Shown: in pieces, positions 1-8,795 of the stretch
Layout: the number at the start of each line of letters is the position of its first letter
How positions within the stretch are numbered: the first letter of the stretch is position 1
Source: Paenibacillus sp. FSL H8-0332
GTDB taxonomy: Bacteria > Bacillota > Bacilli > Paenibacillales > Paenibacillaceae
Reading direction: 5' to 3'
NCBI RefSeq assembly: GCF_037963835.1
Contig: NZ_CP150145.1
Span: forward strand, 3,348,001-3,412,000
Length of the DNA stretch: 64,000 nt
Translations under genes and position numbers: made by a program
Notes under the pieces: model-generated
The model's input: only the letters and a program-made list of their open reading frames with translations
Told to the model about the DNA's origin: nothing
The model's database searches: none

Positions 1-831
1 GGCAAGAGCGTGATCGAAGAGCTGTATCAGAACTCACGAGGTAAGGGCGCCAGCTTCGAAAATATTGTCTATTCCCATCCTGCAATCTTCATGGTGCAAT
101 ACGCGCTGGCGGAGACTCTGGAAGCTGTGGGAATAACTCCACGTTACACGCTGGGAGTCAGTCTCGGGGAGTATGTTGCACTGGCGGTGGCTAAGGTGCT
201 GACGCCTGAACAGGTGCTGGAGCTGATTGTGACGCAAGTACGGCTGCTAGAGGATACCTGCGACAACGGCGCGATGATTGCCGTTCTGGATCATGTTCAG
301 CTCTATCACGCGAACGCCGAGCTGAACACCCGCTCCGAGCTGATCGCTGTGAATTTCGACAAGCACTTCACCATCGCCTGCAGAAGCGCGCATACCGGTG
401 AAATCCAGCAGTTCCTCAGAGAACAGGGTGTGGCCAGTCTGAAGCTGCCTGTGAACTACGCCTTTCATTCCGCATTCATCGATGAACTGGAGAAGCCTTA
501 CCGTACATATATGCAAAAGATCGATTACAAGACGCCTGCTCCGGGAGTGACACTGGTATCGGCCATGACCGGGGGGAATGTGCAGACGGTGGATGAATCC
601 TTCCTGTGGGATGTGGTGAGGAAGCCGATGAATTTCCGCACAGCCCTGGAGAGTATGACTGCCGGCGGGCCGCGGCGGCTGCTCGATCTGAGCCCGTCGG
701 GTACCCTGGAGAACTTCAGCAAGTATATTCTCGGCAAGCCGCTGGCCCATAAGGTCCGCTCAGTGATTACGCCCATGGCCAGCGAGCTGAAGAAGCTGAA
801 TGAGATTGTGAATGATACCTTAGAAGTCTGA
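1..831 (+). CDS. acyltransferase, malonyl-CoA:ACP type (5' end outside window)
   Basis: The frame is open from base 1 (GKS before the GTG at 10), so the true start lies upstream. The protein belongs to the malonyl-CoA:ACP transacylase (FabD/trans-AT) fold, which moves malonyl units from CoA to an acyl carrier protein. The nucleophile motif GVSLGEY is visible (Ser at about residue 51 counted from position 10) and the catalytic His lies in YAFHSAFID (about residue 153). The wording around the His resembles the discrete trans-acting acyltransferases of polyketide clusters (PksC-like) more than housekeeping FabD, but this is inference. No fatty-acid gene follows; a strong terminator closes the gene, so it is the last gene of an operon to the left. 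Confidence 0.8.
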   Translation, partial: GKSVIEELYQNSRGKGASFENIVYSHPAIFMVQYALAETLEAVGITPRYTLGVSLGEYVALAVAKVLTPEQVLELIVTQVRLLEDTCDNGAMIAVLDHVQLYHANAELNTRSELIAVNFDKHFTIACRSAHTGEIQQFLREQGVASLKLPVNYAFHSAFIDELEKPYRTYMQKIDYKTPAPGVTLVSAMTGGNVQTVDESFLWDVVRKPMNFRTALESMTAGGPRRLLDLSPSGTLENFSKYILGKPLAHKVRSVITPMASELKKLNEIVNDTLEV

Positions 832-848
832 TTACCCGCAATTTCCGC

Positions 849-890
849 AAGCAGCGGTTTCTCTAAGTTATAGAGCGCCGCTGCTTTTCT
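849..890 (+). terminator. rho-independent terminator after the acyltransferase
   Basis: AAGCAGCGG pairs with CCGCTGCTT, with an inner CTCTA/TAGAG stem, followed by a short T run. It separates the acyltransferase from the sensor kinase gene. Confidence 0.8.
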
Positions 891-906
891 GTTGTTGTAA
901 TTTGTG

Positions 907-933
907 TATAATACATGTACAACCATACATGTA
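907..933 (+). promoter_or_regulatory. -10 box and twin TACATGTA palindromes before the kinase gene
   Basis: A perfect TATAAT (907-912) is followed directly by two TACATGTA palindromes (912-919 and 926-933) spaced 14 bp apart. They would cover the transcription start and could be an operator. No clear -35 box is seen. Confidence 0.35.
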
Positions 934-942
934 ACGGAGGGA

Positions 943-2796
943 ATGATGAAGCGGTTCATGCCATATCCATCCCTCTTGAAGAGGTTACGGGCGCATCTGC
1001 CCTTTCTGTTCAGCGGAAGTATGCCGCTGCGGCGGAAGATTCTGCTAAGCAACCTCCTGATAGTCTTGCTGGCACTGGTGATTTTCATGGTCAGCATTCA
1101 GCGCATTGTCTTCAATCAGACCCTGGAACGGACCACAGCAAGCTCACAGCAGGAAGTGCGACTGGTCAAGCAGTCCATGGAGACGGTGTTCCAGTCGGTC
1201 CAGAATTTCACCAAGTTCGTGCTGATTAACCAGGACACGCAGAAGCTGCTCAGCAGCGATACCGGTGCCGGCAATGATGCTGCTGCACTGAAGTCGATCT
1301 ACAATACACTGGCTGCAATGCTGGTGACTGAGCCGAATATTGATTCCGTTATTATTGAGTCCTTGAGCGGCGACCTCTATTACACCTCCAACCTGACCGG
1401 CGTGACCCGGGAGAGTCTGGGGATCTATCCCAGAGCGGAGATCGACGCAGCCAGAGGCGGGGCGGTCTGGGCGGATTCGCTTACGCCTGACTTTCTGTCC
1501 GGGATGGAGCACAAGAATATGATCAGTGTGGGCAGGGTCATTAAGAGCCTGGAGAGCGGGACCCCGCTTGGCTATATCTATGTCAACATTGACGAGCGGA
1601 CGCTTGCCCGCCTCTATCATAATGAACAGAACCCGGAGAGCGCTACGCTGGTCATTAACCGGGACGGAAGAATCATCTCTGCGAATGAAGCCTCAAGGGT
1701 GAACCAGCCGGTCCCGGAGAAATCCCTTACGGGCTGGGTCAAGTCAGTCTCACAAGGGACCCGGACCCAGGAGGTCGCCGGAGACCGTTATTTAGTATCC
1801 CTACAGAGTCTCGCCCCCTATGACTGGAAGGTAGTCCAACTGGTGACGATATCGGAGCTAACCTACGGGTACTGGAAAATCGCCTTGCTGCTGGCCGGGT
1901 TCGGCCTGATCAGCATCCTGTCGGCCGTGCTTCTGTCTGTTCTGTTCGCCCGCCGGCTGACCCGGCCGCTCAGCCAGCTTAGCGAGGTGATTGTCGAGGT
2001 GGGCAGCGGGAATCTGGAGCGGCGCGCTGCTGCCGATTCTGAGGACGAGGTCGGGCGGCTCGGAGCTACCTTCAATGAAATGGTGGAGCGCATCCAAGGC
2101 TTGATGGTCCAGGTGGAGACGGAAGAGAAGACCAAACGGATGCTGGAGCTGCGGCTGCTCTATTCGCAGATCAAGCCTCATTTCCTGTACAATACACTGG
2201 ACACGATCCGTGCGATGGCTGTGATGTCGGGGGCGAAGGACATCAGCAAGATGCTAAAAGCGTTGGGAGAGTTCTACCGGGTATCGCTTAGCAACGGACA
2301 GGAGCTGATTACGGTGGCCCAGGAGCAGAAGCATCTGGAGAGCTACCTGTATATTCAGCAGATCCGTTTCCCTAAGCTGAACTACCGGATATCATTCGGG
2401 CCGGGACTGGAAGCTTGCCTGGTGCCGACCATGCTGCTTCAGCCGCTGGTCGAGAATGCGATCCACCATGGCATTAGAGGGATGGCGGACGGCGGCTGGT
2501 GTGAAATTACCTGCGAAGCGGAAAGCACGGACGGACAGAGTCTGCTCTGCTTCACCGTCCGCGACAACGGCAAAGGCATGAGCGAAGAGCAGCAGCGGCT
2601 GATCTGGTCCGGGCATGATAACGCGGAGAGGTACAGCTTCGGACTCCGAAATATTCAGGACCGCATCCGCCTTCGGTTCGGAGGAGCTTATGGAATCCTA
2701 ATAACCTCTGAGCCGGGACAGGGCGTAGAAGTGAAGCTGCGCTTGCCGCTGCTTAAGCAGACGAACGAACAGGAAGAGGGGACAGTCAGACTATGA
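943..2796 (+). CDS. YesM-type sensor histidine kinase
   Basis: Membrane sensor kinase of the YesM/LytS-like class, which typically senses sugars or substrates for a partner YesN regulator. Domains in order: transmembrane helix near residues 30-55, a long extracellular sensor region (Cache-like), second membrane helix near 300-325, HAMP, then the His_kinase dimerisation motif QIKPHFLYNTLD (the His is the phosphorylation site) and an ATPase domain with RDNGKGM. I chose the ATG at 943 (or the adjacent one at 946) because it sits behind ACGGAGGG; an upstream in-frame GTG at 904 has no ribosome site. The 3' end overlaps the next gene by 4 bases (ATGA), so the two are translationally coupled. Confidence 0.9.
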   Translation: MMKRFMPYPSLLKRLRAHLPFLFSGSMPLRRKILLSNLLIVLLALVIFMVSIQRIVFNQTLERTTASSQQEVRLVKQSMETVFQSVQNFTKFVLINQDTQKLLSSDTGAGNDAAALKSIYNTLAAMLVTEPNIDSVIIESLSGDLYYTSNLTGVTRESLGIYPRAEIDAARGGAVWADSLTPDFLSGMEHKNMISVGRVIKSLESGTPLGYIYVNIDERTLARLYHNEQNPESATLVINRDGRIISANEASRVNQPVPEKSLTGWVKSVSQGTRTQEVAGDRYLVSLQSLAPYDWKVVQLVTISELTYGYWKIALLLAGFGLISILSAVLLSVLFARRLTRPLSQLSEVIVEVGSGNLERRAAADSEDEVGRLGATFNEMVERIQGLMVQVETEEKTKRMLELRLLYSQIKPHFLYNTLDTIRAMAVMSGAKDISKMLKALGEFYRVSLSNGQELITVAQEQKHLESYLYIQQIRFPKLNYRISFGPGLEACLVPTMLLQPLVENAIHHGIRGMADGGWCEITCEAESTDGQSLLCFTVRDNGKGMSEEQQRLIWSGHDNAERYSFGLRNIQDRIRLRFGGAYGILITSEPGQGVEVKLRLPLLKQTNEQEEGTVRL

Positions 2797-3638
2797 ACAC
2801 AGCACCGGTAGCCCGCGTCCTGATTGTGGATGACGAATATTATTTCAGGCAGCTGCTGATCCGTCTGGTGGACTGGGAAGCCGCCGGGTTCGAGGTGGCC
2901 GCAGAAGCCGATGACGGCTCAGCCGCATTGCAGATCATCGGGGAGCAGTCGATCGATCTCATCATTACGGATATTGAGATGCCGAATATGAACGGGCTTG
3001 AATTCATTGGGGAAGTCCGTAAGCTGAATTCGGCGGCCAAGCTGATTTTCATCACCAGCTACGATAATTTCTCTTATGCCCAGCAGGCCATATCGCTTGG
3101 AGCGGACCATTATCTGCTGAAGCCCGTCGATGAGGATGCTGTCGAACGGGCCCTCCACACGATCCGGACGCAGCTGACGGAGAAGTGGGAGGCGGAGCGC
3201 TACATCAACCGGCTCAGAATCAAAGCCGGGGATGTGCAGGAGCCGCAGGCAGGCGATGCCCGTGCGCAGAAGCGGCAGAGCAGCGGCACTGCCTTGATCG
3301 GCAAGACCATTGCCTATGTAACGGCGCATTATGCCGAGGATACGTTGTCACTCCAGAGTACGGCCAGCGCCCTGTTTGTGAACCCGAGCTATTTAAGCCA
3401 TGCGTTCAAGAAGGAGACGGGCGAGTCTTTTGTGGAATATGTGACGAACGTCCGTCTTGGCGAGGCTATGAAGCTGCTCAGCCAAGGGGCTTCCGAGGAG
3501 GAAGCACCGGCTCCCAAGATTGCGACGATTGCCCGGCAGGTGGGCTATAAGGACCCGTTCTATTTCAGCAAATGCTTCAAGAAACGTTACGGAATGACCC
3601 CGAATACCGTCTACAGCGGTACCTATTCGGATACATAA
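2793..3638 (+). CDS. YesN-type response regulator, AraC DNA-binding domain
   Basis: Receiver domain in residues 5-120 (acidic pair VDDE near the start, phospho-acceptor Asp60 in ITDIEMPN, Lys in LLKPVDE), then a linker and a C-terminal AraC-type double helix-turn-helix (about residues 175-278, ending YKDPFYFSKCFKKRYGMTP). At 281 residues it is shorter than most YesN proteins. It is the partner of the overlapping kinase. The binding-protein/permease operon that follows is the likely target, as is usual for YesMN pairs beside sugar importers. Confidence 0.9.
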   Translation: MNTAPVARVLIVDDEYYFRQLLIRLVDWEAAGFEVAAEADDGSAALQIIGEQSIDLIITDIEMPNMNGLEFIGEVRKLNSAAKLIFITSYDNFSYAQQAISLGADHYLLKPVDEDAVERALHTIRTQLTEKWEAERYINRLRIKAGDVQEPQAGDARAQKRQSSGTALIGKTIAYVTAHYAEDTLSLQSTASALFVNPSYLSHAFKKETGESFVEYVTNVRLGEAMKLLSQGASEEEAPAPKIATIARQVGYKDPFYFSKCFKKRYGMTPNTVYSGTYSDT

Positions 3639-3655
3639 AGAGCAGCTATACGCAG

Positions 3656-3684
3656 AGTCCGGTGTTTTGCAGCCGGGCTTTTTC
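3656..3684 (+). terminator. rho-independent terminator after the response regulator
   Basis: AGTCCGG pairs with CCGGGCT (one G-T pair) and is followed by five T. The rest of the 254-bp gap up to 3892 is AT-rich; I see no unambiguous promoter in it although one for the importer must lie here. Confidence 0.75.
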
Positions 3685-3892
3685 GCTGATTACATTTTCG
3701 TTGATTAAAGTTAACCCTATGTAAAGCTGCCGTAAACATGAGAACGCCCTGTAAATTGAGTGTTAAGTAATCTGACATACCTAAAAATTTTACTGTTAGA
3801 ACCAATATATCTCCATTCGTACACGGCGGTTCACTTGTTAAGATGATACCTGTAAGTCGAATCCGTAAATATTGAAAGGTGGTCCAACACAA

Positions 3893-5188
3893 ATGTTCGG
3901 AAAAAAGCTTGGGGTAGTTGCAGCATCCATCGCGCTTAGCAGTGTAGTGCTTAGTGCTTGCGGAGGAGCCAATGGTAACGAAGGGGCAACTCAGAATCAG
4001 GATGCGAAAGCGGCGGAAGGCACGGAATCTGTCTCCTTATGGATGTTCGATGCAGATCCGATGTATCAGGCTGCTGCCGAGGCTACCGCAGCGGAAGTCG
4101 GCGTGGATTTGAATTATGAGTACATACAAGACGAGACCTACAAGACCAAAATCAGTGTTGCGCTGGCTGCCAATGAGCTTCCGGATGTCTTCCAGCAGCA
4201 TGCCGGGAAGTCCTACCGGACACCTGTGCTGCAATCGAAAACAGTTGCCCCGCTGAACGATACCCTGGATTCCACAGGACTTGGCGCGAAATTTCTGGAC
4301 AACCAGCTGGTGAAGGAGGAAGACGGCAATATCTATTCCGTTCCTTCCAATATCAGTACAACCCTGGTCTTCTACTATAACAAAAAGCTGATGAACGATC
4401 TGGGCGCTACGCCTCCGGCAACCTGGGACGATCTTCAGGCGCTTGTAACCAAGGCCGATGATAAAGGGATCATCCCTATCGCGCTCGGCGGCAAAGAAAG
4501 ATGGCAGGGCGATCTGCTGTACAACCTGCTCGTAGCTCGTCAGGACGTTAACGCCTTCGACCATGCGATTAAAGGCGATGCCAAGTTTACCGATGCTCCA
4601 TTTGTTGATGCAGCGAAGCAGGTAACCTCACTGGTAAGCAGCAATGCCTTCCAGAAGGGCTTCCTCGGCTCGGCTTACCTGGATGCCCAGGAGCTGTTCA
4701 AGAATGATAAGGCTCTGATCTGGATTGACGGCAGCTTCAACTTCGGCGCGCTGTCGAAGGCTATGGGCGATAATCTCGGATATATCGCATTCCCGAAGAC
4801 AGGTGCTGAAGATGTCTACAGTGCAACGATCGGCTTCCAGAACTCGGCGGCGCCTTACTCCCTGTTCGTGAACAACAGCTCCAAGCACCTGGACAAAGCC
4901 AAGGAATTCGCCATTAAGCTGTCCCTTAAGCTCAATGATGATTTCGTACGCAAAGGCCTGCCGGGCTATGCGGCCAGCGAGGTGAAGTCGGAGTCGCAGA
5001 ATGAGCAGCTCTCCGCCTATGCTTCCGATATCAGCAAAACAACCAAAACCCAGGCGATGTGGTTCGGCCTGCTGTCGGCAGATACAGGTCAGGAATACCG
5101 CGATATGACGCAGCAGCTCTATGGCGGCAATCTGACGCCGGAGGAATACACGGCACAGCTGGAAACGCTGCTCCGTTCGGCAGAGTAG
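3893..5188 (+). CDS. ABC importer substrate-binding lipoprotein, family 1 (sugar type)
   Basis: Extracellular solute-binding protein of the carbohydrate (MalE/UgpB-like, CUT1) class. The N-terminus is a lipoprotein signal ending LSAC, with the lipidated Cys at residue 23, so it is anchored on the outer face of the membrane. The ATG at 3893 is chosen because AAAGGTGG lies 10-15 bases upstream and it starts the signal peptide; an upstream TTG at 3872 would place charged residues before it. The ligand cannot be read from sequence. It heads an operon with two permeases and a phosphoesterase and follows a YesMN pair. No ATPase is encoded, so a shared MsmX-like ATPase elsewhere is probably used. 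Confidence 0.9.
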   Translation: MFGKKLGVVAASIALSSVVLSACGGANGNEGATQNQDAKAAEGTESVSLWMFDADPMYQAAAEATAAEVGVDLNYEYIQDETYKTKISVALAANELPDVFQQHAGKSYRTPVLQSKTVAPLNDTLDSTGLGAKFLDNQLVKEEDGNIYSVPSNISTTLVFYYNKKLMNDLGATPPATWDDLQALVTKADDKGIIPIALGGKERWQGDLLYNLLVARQDVNAFDHAIKGDAKFTDAPFVDAAKQVTSLVSSNAFQKGFLGSAYLDAQELFKNDKALIWIDGSFNFGALSKAMGDNLGYIAFPKTGAEDVYSATIGFQNSAAPYSLFVNNSSKHLDKAKEFAIKLSLKLNDDFVRKGLPGYAASEVKSESQNEQLSAYASDISKTTKTQAMWFGLLSADTGQEYRDMTQQLYGGNLTPEEYTAQLETLLRSAE

Positions 5189-5218
5189 GACACGCTTTAC
5201 AAATATAATAGGGGAAAG

Positions 5219-5250
5219 GCGATGCAGTCTCATGGACCGCATCGCTTTTC
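5219..5250 (+). terminator. intra-operon hairpin between binding protein and permease
   Basis: GCGATGC (5219-5225) pairs exactly with GCATCGC (5239-5245), followed by TTTTC. It sits between the binding-protein stop and the permease start, a common arrangement that lowers expression of the permeases relative to the binding protein. Confidence 0.7.
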
Positions 5251-5273
5251 TGCACTCTGATAGGTGGATAGTG

Positions 5274-6158
5274 ATGGAAAGAGCGCTCTCGGATAAGAAA
5301 TTAATCGCTTTGTTTCTAGTGCCCGGCTTAACCGTGTTTCTGGTCTTCTATTTCGTGCCGATCCTCATGACGGCGTATTACAGCTTCCAGAAGTGGGACG
5401 GAATTAACCCTATGGCCTTCGTGGGCCTGGACAATTACACCAAGATGTTCACGGCAGATAAAAGCTTCTGGAAGGCGGTATGGAACAGTGTGGCCTTCCT
5501 GCTGACAGGCGTCTTCGTACAGCTCCCGCTCTCGTTCGGCCTGGCGCTGCTGGTCTCCCGCAAAATGAAGGGACGCAAATGGTTCCGCAATATCTACTTC
5601 TTCCCGGTGGTCATGTCAACGACGATGGTCAGTCTGCTGTGGGTTAAAATCTACGATCCGAACATCGGGATGCTGAACACGCTGCTGGAAGCTGTTCACC
5701 TGGGCAGCTGGGCGCAAGCCTGGCTTGGAGATACCAAGACGGCACTCTTGTCAGTCCTGATCGTAACAACCTGGCATTATGTAGGCTATAACATGCTGAT
5801 CCTGTTCGCCGGAATTCAAGGCATCTCGGAGCAGTATTATGAGGCTGCGAAGCTGGATGGAGCCGTCGGCTGGAAGGCTGTCCGTTATATCACGCTTCCG
5901 TTATTGTCTGATGTGCTGCGGATCTGTGTCGTACTGAACGTGATTTACGCGCTCAAGACCTTTGAAAGTGTGTATGTTATGACCAATGGCGGACCGCTGC
6001 ATTCCACGACCATGATTGCCCTGAAAATGTTCCAGGAAGCGTTCCTGAAGCAGAACTTCGGCTACGGCAGCGCGCTTGCGGTGTTCATGGTGCTGGAGTG
6101 CCTGATCATCGCCTGGGTGCTGAATAAAGTGCTGACCCGTGAAAAAATTGAATATTAA
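5274..6158 (+). CDS. ABC importer permease, MalF/UgpA type
   Basis: Integral membrane permease of the CUT1 sugar importer class with about six helices and the ATPase-contact loop EAAKLDGAVGWKAVRYITLPLL (EAA motif, around residue 205). The ATG at 5274 is preferred: TAGGTGG lies 6 bases upstream, and an earlier in-frame ATG at 5232 falls inside the preceding hairpin. Works with the next gene as the heterodimeric channel for the upstream binding protein. Confidence 0.9.
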   Translation: MERALSDKKLIALFLVPGLTVFLVFYFVPILMTAYYSFQKWDGINPMAFVGLDNYTKMFTADKSFWKAVWNSVAFLLTGVFVQLPLSFGLALLVSRKMKGRKWFRNIYFFPVVMSTTMVSLLWVKIYDPNIGMLNTLLEAVHLGSWAQAWLGDTKTALLSVLIVTTWHYVGYNMLILFAGIQGISEQYYEAAKLDGAVGWKAVRYITLPLLSDVLRICVVLNVIYALKTFESVYVMTNGGPLHSTTMIALKMFQEAFLKQNFGYGSALAVFMVLECLIIAWVLNKVLTREKIEY

Positions 6159-6170
6159 GGAGGACCGGAC

Positions 6171-6998
6171 ATGCTGAAGACTACCAAAAACACAGGCCTC
6201 TATCTACTGATGAGCCTCATTGCCGTCCTCCAGTTGTTCCCGCTCTACTGGCTTGTGGTAAGTGCTTTCAAGAATAATTCGGAGATTATCGGCGGAGTGG
6301 TCTGGGCGCTCCCCACGGAGTGGCGGTTTAGCAATTTCTCAGAGGCCTGGGTAAGCGCCAAGGTGAATCAATACTTTTTCAACAGTGTGTCGGTTACGCT
6401 GATTACCCTATTTTGCGTGCTGCTGTTCGCTTCGATGATGGCTTACGCGCTGACACGGATGAGATTCAAATATAACGGACTGATTCTGTTTATTCTGCTG
6501 ATGGGGGTCATGGTGCCGATTCATGCTACGCTGATCCCGCTGTTCATGATCCTGAAGAATCTCGGCATTCTCAGCTCGCGGTTGTCGATTATCCTGCCGT
6601 ACATCGCTGTGAATCTGCCGATTGGCGTCTATATGCTGTCGGCGTTCCTGCGGAGCATGCCGAAGGAGCTGGAGGAGGCTGCGTTCATCGACGGCTGCGG
6701 GGTGGTGAAGTCCTTCTTCAAGGTCGTGCTGCCGCTGCTGAAGCCGCCGCTTGCCTCGGTTGCGATCTTTGTGTTCCTCGCCGTATGGAATGAGCTGCTG
6801 ATGGCGGCAACCTTCATCCAGAAGGAAGCGCTGCGGACGCTGCCGCTCGGGCTGATGAACTTCAGCGGCCAATATAGCATTAGCTGGGGACCGCTGGCTG
6901 CAGCAATGGTAATCTCTACGCTGCCGATTCTGCTCGCTTATGTGCTGTTCAGCGACCAGATGGAGAAGAGCTTCACCGCAGGCGCAATTCTGAAATGA
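6171..6998 (+). CDS. ABC importer permease, MalG/UgpE type
   Basis: Second channel subunit of the importer, 275 residues, about six membrane helices, with the EAA loop LEEAAFIDGCGVVKSFFKVVLP near residue 165. Start ATG follows AAGGAGGA closely (12 bases after the upstream stop). It is co-transcribed with the first permease and the following phosphoesterase. The substrate is unknown; see the phosphoesterase for a hint. Confidence 0.9.
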   Translation: MLKTTKNTGLYLLMSLIAVLQLFPLYWLVVSAFKNNSEIIGGVVWALPTEWRFSNFSEAWVSAKVNQYFFNSVSVTLITLFCVLLFASMMAYALTRMRFKYNGLILFILLMGVMVPIHATLIPLFMILKNLGILSSRLSIILPYIAVNLPIGVYMLSAFLRSMPKELEEAAFIDGCGVVKSFFKVVLPLLKPPLASVAIFVFLAVWNELLMAATFIQKEALRTLPLGLMNFSGQYSISWGPLAAAMVISTLPILLAYVLFSDQMEKSFTAGAILK

Positions 6999-7022
6999 AG
7001 AGACGGAAGAAGGGTGAACGAG

Positions 7023-8633
7023 ATGATGGAACCGGCAGCAAGCCGTAACCTGCGCAAGATCGTGATTATTGCTACCTCGGATGTTCACGGCAATCTGTGG
7101 GGCTACCGTTACGAAGACGGACTTGATACAGTAAATGACGGGCTCGCCAGAGTAGCCGCTTATGTCCGGGAGCTTAGAGAGAGCGGGACAGAGGTTCTGC
7201 TAATCGATAACGGTGACGTCTTCCAGGGGAATATGCTGACTGACGATGTCTATAATAAGCGGCCGGATGACGGGCATCCGGTCGCGGCAGCGCTTAATGC
7301 CATGGGCTATGCCGCGCTGACCTTGGGCAACCATGAGTTTAACTTCGGCCTTGGCCTGATTGAGCGAATCAAGCAGGAGCTGAGCTTCCCGGTGCTGGCT
7401 GCGAATGTATGGGATACGGAAGGCAGACCGTTTGCACATCCGTATGTGATCCTTGAGCAGCAGGGCATCCGGATTGCGGTCATCGGACTGACGAATCCCA
7501 ACGTTCCGCGCTGGGATGGAAGCAAGGTTGAGGGCCTGAGGTTCGGCCATATGGCCGAAACCGCGCAGCCGATTGCCGCAGCCCTCCGCGCGGAAGGAAA
7601 GGCGGACCTGATTGTGATCAGCGCCCATGCGGGCATGGTCGCAGAATTCGATGAAGAGGGCGGCTCGGATGCCGCCGGACAGATTGCGGAGCTTGTCCCT
7701 GAAGCAGATGCACTGTTGGTTGGTCATATGCATATTACTGTGAACCAGCGAATTGGGAATACTGTTATTGGAGGCCCACGGGACCGGGGGCGGGAAGTTG
7801 TACGCTTCGACCTGACGCTGGAGCTGGAAGGCGGCCAGCCCAAGGTCGTGAACCGCGAGGTCACAGTGGTAGATATGAGCGGCTGGAAGCCGGACCCGGA
7901 AGTCCGCAGTCTGATTGCCGAGGCACATGAAGAGACGCTCCGGTTCATCGCCGAAGGCGGCGGAGGCCCTTCGATAGAAGGGGAGGGCGGCATTCTGGGC
8001 TATGCGGCTGCCGACTTCCAGCCTCCTGAAGAGAATGCCGGCCTGCCGGCGGGACGAGTGCAGGATACGGCGGTCATTACCTTGATCCAGCGGGCCATGC
8101 TGGAGGCCAGCGGAGCGGATGTTGCCGCTACAAGCCTGTTCAACGACAAGGCGGATCTGAAGCAGGGACCGCTGACGTATGCTGACGTCTACCGCATTTA
8201 TCCTTTTGATAATGTATTGTATGTCGTTACGGTCACCGGCAAAGAGCTGAAGGCTTATATGGAAGCTTCGGCTGCCCATTTCCGGCAGTGGCAGCCGGGG
8301 GACACGAATATTGCCGCCGATCCCGAGGTGCCCAGCTACCTCTACGATATGTTCGCCGGAGTCAATTATCAGATCGATATCTCGCAGCCGGTAGGCCAGC
8401 GGATCATCCACCTGGGATACCGGGGCAGACCGCTTGCCGACACGTACGAGTTGCAGCTTGCCGTCAACAACTACCGTTACAGCAGCCTGTTGAAGGCCTC
8501 GGGACTGGTCAGCGCCGTAAAGCATTGGGAGTCGGACTGCAGCGTCCGCGATATGCTGGTCAGCTACATCCGGGAGCGCCAGACGATCATACCTGAGGTC
8601 GATCATAACTGGTCTATTGTGGGAATGGATTGA
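7023..8633 (+). CDS. cytoplasmic 5'-nucleotidase / cyclic phosphodiesterase family metallophosphatase
   Basis: Two-domain enzyme of the UshA/CpdB family. The N-terminal calcineurin-like domain shows all metal motifs: DVHGN, GDVFQGN, GNHEFNFG, SAHAG and GHMH. The C-terminal half resembles the 5'-nucleotidase substrate-binding domain (around residues 330-520). Most family members are secreted, but this one has no signal peptide, so it should act in the cytoplasm. It lies 24 bases after the last permease, in the same operon, and ends at a strong terminator. This suggests that the importer brings in a phosphorylated compound (inference). ATG 7023 is chosen over GTG 7014, which overlaps the ribosome site AGAAGGG. 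Confidence 0.85.
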   Translation: MMEPAASRNLRKIVIIATSDVHGNLWGYRYEDGLDTVNDGLARVAAYVRELRESGTEVLLIDNGDVFQGNMLTDDVYNKRPDDGHPVAAALNAMGYAALTLGNHEFNFGLGLIERIKQELSFPVLAANVWDTEGRPFAHPYVILEQQGIRIAVIGLTNPNVPRWDGSKVEGLRFGHMAETAQPIAAALRAEGKADLIVISAHAGMVAEFDEEGGSDAAGQIAELVPEADALLVGHMHITVNQRIGNTVIGGPRDRGREVVRFDLTLELEGGQPKVVNREVTVVDMSGWKPDPEVRSLIAEAHEETLRFIAEGGGGPSIEGEGGILGYAAADFQPPEENAGLPAGRVQDTAVITLIQRAMLEASGADVAATSLFNDKADLKQGPLTYADVYRIYPFDNVLYVVTVTGKELKAYMEASAAHFRQWQPGDTNIAADPEVPSYLYDMFAGVNYQIDISQPVGQRIIHLGYRGRPLADTYELQLAVNNYRYSSLLKASGLVSAVKHWESDCSVRDMLVSYIRERQTIIPEVDHNWSIVGMD

Positions 8634-8645
8634 AATAGAAGCAGG

Positions 8646-8676
8646 CCCCTCATTGATTCAATGAGGGGTCTATTTG
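8646..8676 (+). terminator. rho-independent terminator closing the importer operon
   Basis: CCCCTCATTG and CAATGAGGGG form a perfect 10-bp stem with a 3-base loop, followed by TCTATTTGTGTTT. Confidence 0.85.
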
Positions 8677-8707
8677 TGTTTACCCCAGCTCAGTAATTAA
8701 CCAACTA

Positions 8708-8752
8708 TTGACAATCTGATGTATTAACTGCATAATACACCGTGTAGTGTAT
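8708..8752 (+). promoter_or_regulatory. promoter with GntR-type operator
   Basis: TTGACA (8708-8713), a 17-bp spacer and CATAAT (8731-8736) form a near-consensus promoter. An inverted repeat ATACAC-N6-GTGTAT (8735-8752) overlaps the -10 box and start point, as expected for an operator bound by the GntR regulator encoded just downstream. Confidence 0.75.
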
Positions 8753-8795
8753 GAACCACTTAATACACACACTTGCAGTATAAGGGGTGTCAATA

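Noticed and set aside
904..942. Upstream GTG start for the YesM-type kinase
   Set aside because: No ribosome site precedes it and the codons overlap the -10 box and palindromes. The ATG at 943 follows ACGGAGGG.
7200..8606. 468-codon open frame on the reverse strand
   Set aside because: It is antisense to the phosphoesterase, whose metal motifs are all intact. The reverse translation is rich in Arg/Gln/His and shows no domain.
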